Below are positions 4,896-5,556 of a stretch of 5,556 bases of DNA, piece after piece. The stretch covers positions 1 to 5,556 of the forward strand of contig JALAGW010000030.1 in the NCBI GenBank assembly GCA_022712235.1, read 5' to 3'. The translations under genes were made by a program, and so were the position numbers. This DNA comes from Brevundimonas sp. (GTDB lineage Bacteria > Pseudomonadota > Alphaproteobacteria > Caulobacterales > Caulobacteraceae). The notes under the pieces are model-generated. The model was not told the origin of the DNA, ran no database searches, and worked only from the letters and a program-made list of their open reading frames with translations. How positions within the stretch are numbered: the stretch's first letter is position 1; every line of letters begins with the position of its first letter.

Positions 4896-5556
4896 ATGTT
4901 GAGGAAGTTTGCGGCCGAACTGGTCGGGACGATGGTGCTGGTGCTGTTCGGGTGCGGCGCCGCCGTGCTGGGCGGTTTCGATCATGTGGGGCAGCAGGGC
5001 ATCGCCCTGGCCTTCGGCTTCGCCATCATCGCCATGGCCTATGGCATCGGCCCGGTGTCGGGCTGTCACGTCAATCCGGCGGTCAGCCTGGGCGTCTTCG
5101 TCGCCGGGCGGATGAGCGCCAGGGACATGCTGATCTACTGGATCGCCCAGTTCATCGGCGCCATCATCGGCGCCGCCATCCTCGGCCTGATCGCCAAGAC
5201 CGGCTTCGCCAGCCTGGGCCAGAACGGCTTCGACGCCGGATCGCCCGGCGGATACGGCCTGCACGCCGCCCTGATCTTCGAGATCGTGGCCACCGCCATC
5301 TTCATCATCGCCATCCTGGGCGTGACGGGGGCCAAGGGACACAGCGCCTTCGCCGGCGTCGCCATCGGCATCACCCTGGCCGTCATCCACATTGTCGGCA
5401 TTCAGGTGACGGGCGTCTCGGTCAACCCGGCCCGCAGCTTCGGCCCGGCCCTTCTGGTCGGCGGCCAGGCCCTGAGCCAGGTCTGGGTCTTCTTCGTCGC
5501 CCCGGCCGTCGGCGCGGTGATCGGCGCCCTCTTCTTCCGCTTGAAACTGCTCGAGC
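4896..5556 (+). CDS. aqpZ: Aquaporin Z, 3' end outside the window
   Basis: The frame is open from the ATG at 4896 to the window end (220 codons). E. coli AqpZ has 231 residues, so roughly ten are missing. The protein is a six-helix inner-membrane water channel of the MIP family. It opens like AqpZ (MLRKFAAELVGTMVLVLFGCG, 1-21), with the first half-helix motif CHVNPAVSLG (57-66, NPA at 60-62) and the second SVNPARSFGPA (175-185, NPA at 177-179). The constriction residues of water-specific AqpZ are largely present: Phe40, His165 and Arg180. The position that is Thr183 in E. coli AqpZ is Val174 here. The lack of a glycerol-facilitator Asp after the second NPAR supports a water channel rather than GlpF. 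The start is backed by GGGAGGG (4884-4890). It lies 95 bases after the MazG-like gene on the same strand, without a clear terminator between. Confidence 0.93.
   Translation, partial: MLRKFAAELVGTMVLVLFGCGAAVLGGFDHVGQQGIALAFGFAIIAMAYGIGPVSGCHVNPAVSLGVFVAGRMSARDMLIYWIAQFIGAIIGAAILGLIAKTGFASLGQNGFDAGSPGGYGLHAALIFEIVATAIFIIAILGVTGAKGHSAFAGVAIGITLAVIHIVGIQVTGVSVNPARSFGPALLVGGQALSQVWVFFVAPAVGAVIGALFFRLKLLE

Noticed and set aside
4797..5401. Open frames on the minus strand opposite aqpZ
   Set aside because: The plus strand clearly encodes an aquaporin with both NPA motifs. The opposite frames give low-complexity Asp/Gly-rich or Met/Ala/Pro-rich translations with no known family.

Overview
The window is GC-rich, compact bacterial DNA that fits an alphaproteobacterium, most likely Caulobacterales (Caulobacter or Brevundimonas type). 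That placement is inference from three things: base composition, protein families typical of the group (an S9 peptidase, a DUF924 protein, a CsgG/HfaB-like secretin), and tRNA promoter sequences resembling the Caulobacter housekeeping consensus (TTGACGS, 10-14 bases, GCTANAWC). No marker gene settles the genus.

Left part (1-1080). The 3' end of an S9-family serine peptidase gene is followed by a strong hairpin. That hairpin can also stop transcription arriving from the right. Then come two divergent single tRNA genes, tRNA-Gln(UUG) on the minus strand and tRNA-Pro(CGG) on the plus strand. The 212-base gap between them holds a plausible promoter for each.

Middle part (1082-2720). A DUF924 protein is followed by an exported protein that joins a CsgG/HfaB-like domain to a C-terminal SH3-like domain. 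That gene has a clear ribosome binding site and ends in an almost ideal intrinsic terminator.

Right part (2784-4800). Three genes overlap by one to four bases and look translationally coupled. They are thymidylate synthase (thyA), a TIR-like protein of the kind used as an effector in CBASS and Pycsar anti-phage systems (PF10137 type) with an unassigned C-terminal region, and a small MazG-like nucleotide pyrophosphohydrolase. Placing a putative NAD-consuming effector between a dTMP-making enzyme and a nucleotide-hydrolysing enzyme is the most interesting feature of the window. It could be a defence or nucleotide-stress module tied to the dNTP supply, or a gene simply captured into a housekeeping operon.

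Far right (4896-5556). An aquaporin Z gene runs off the end. Its ribosome binding site can pair with an upstream sequence to form a hairpin, which suggests translational control. No CRISPR array, insertion sequence or integrase was seen.
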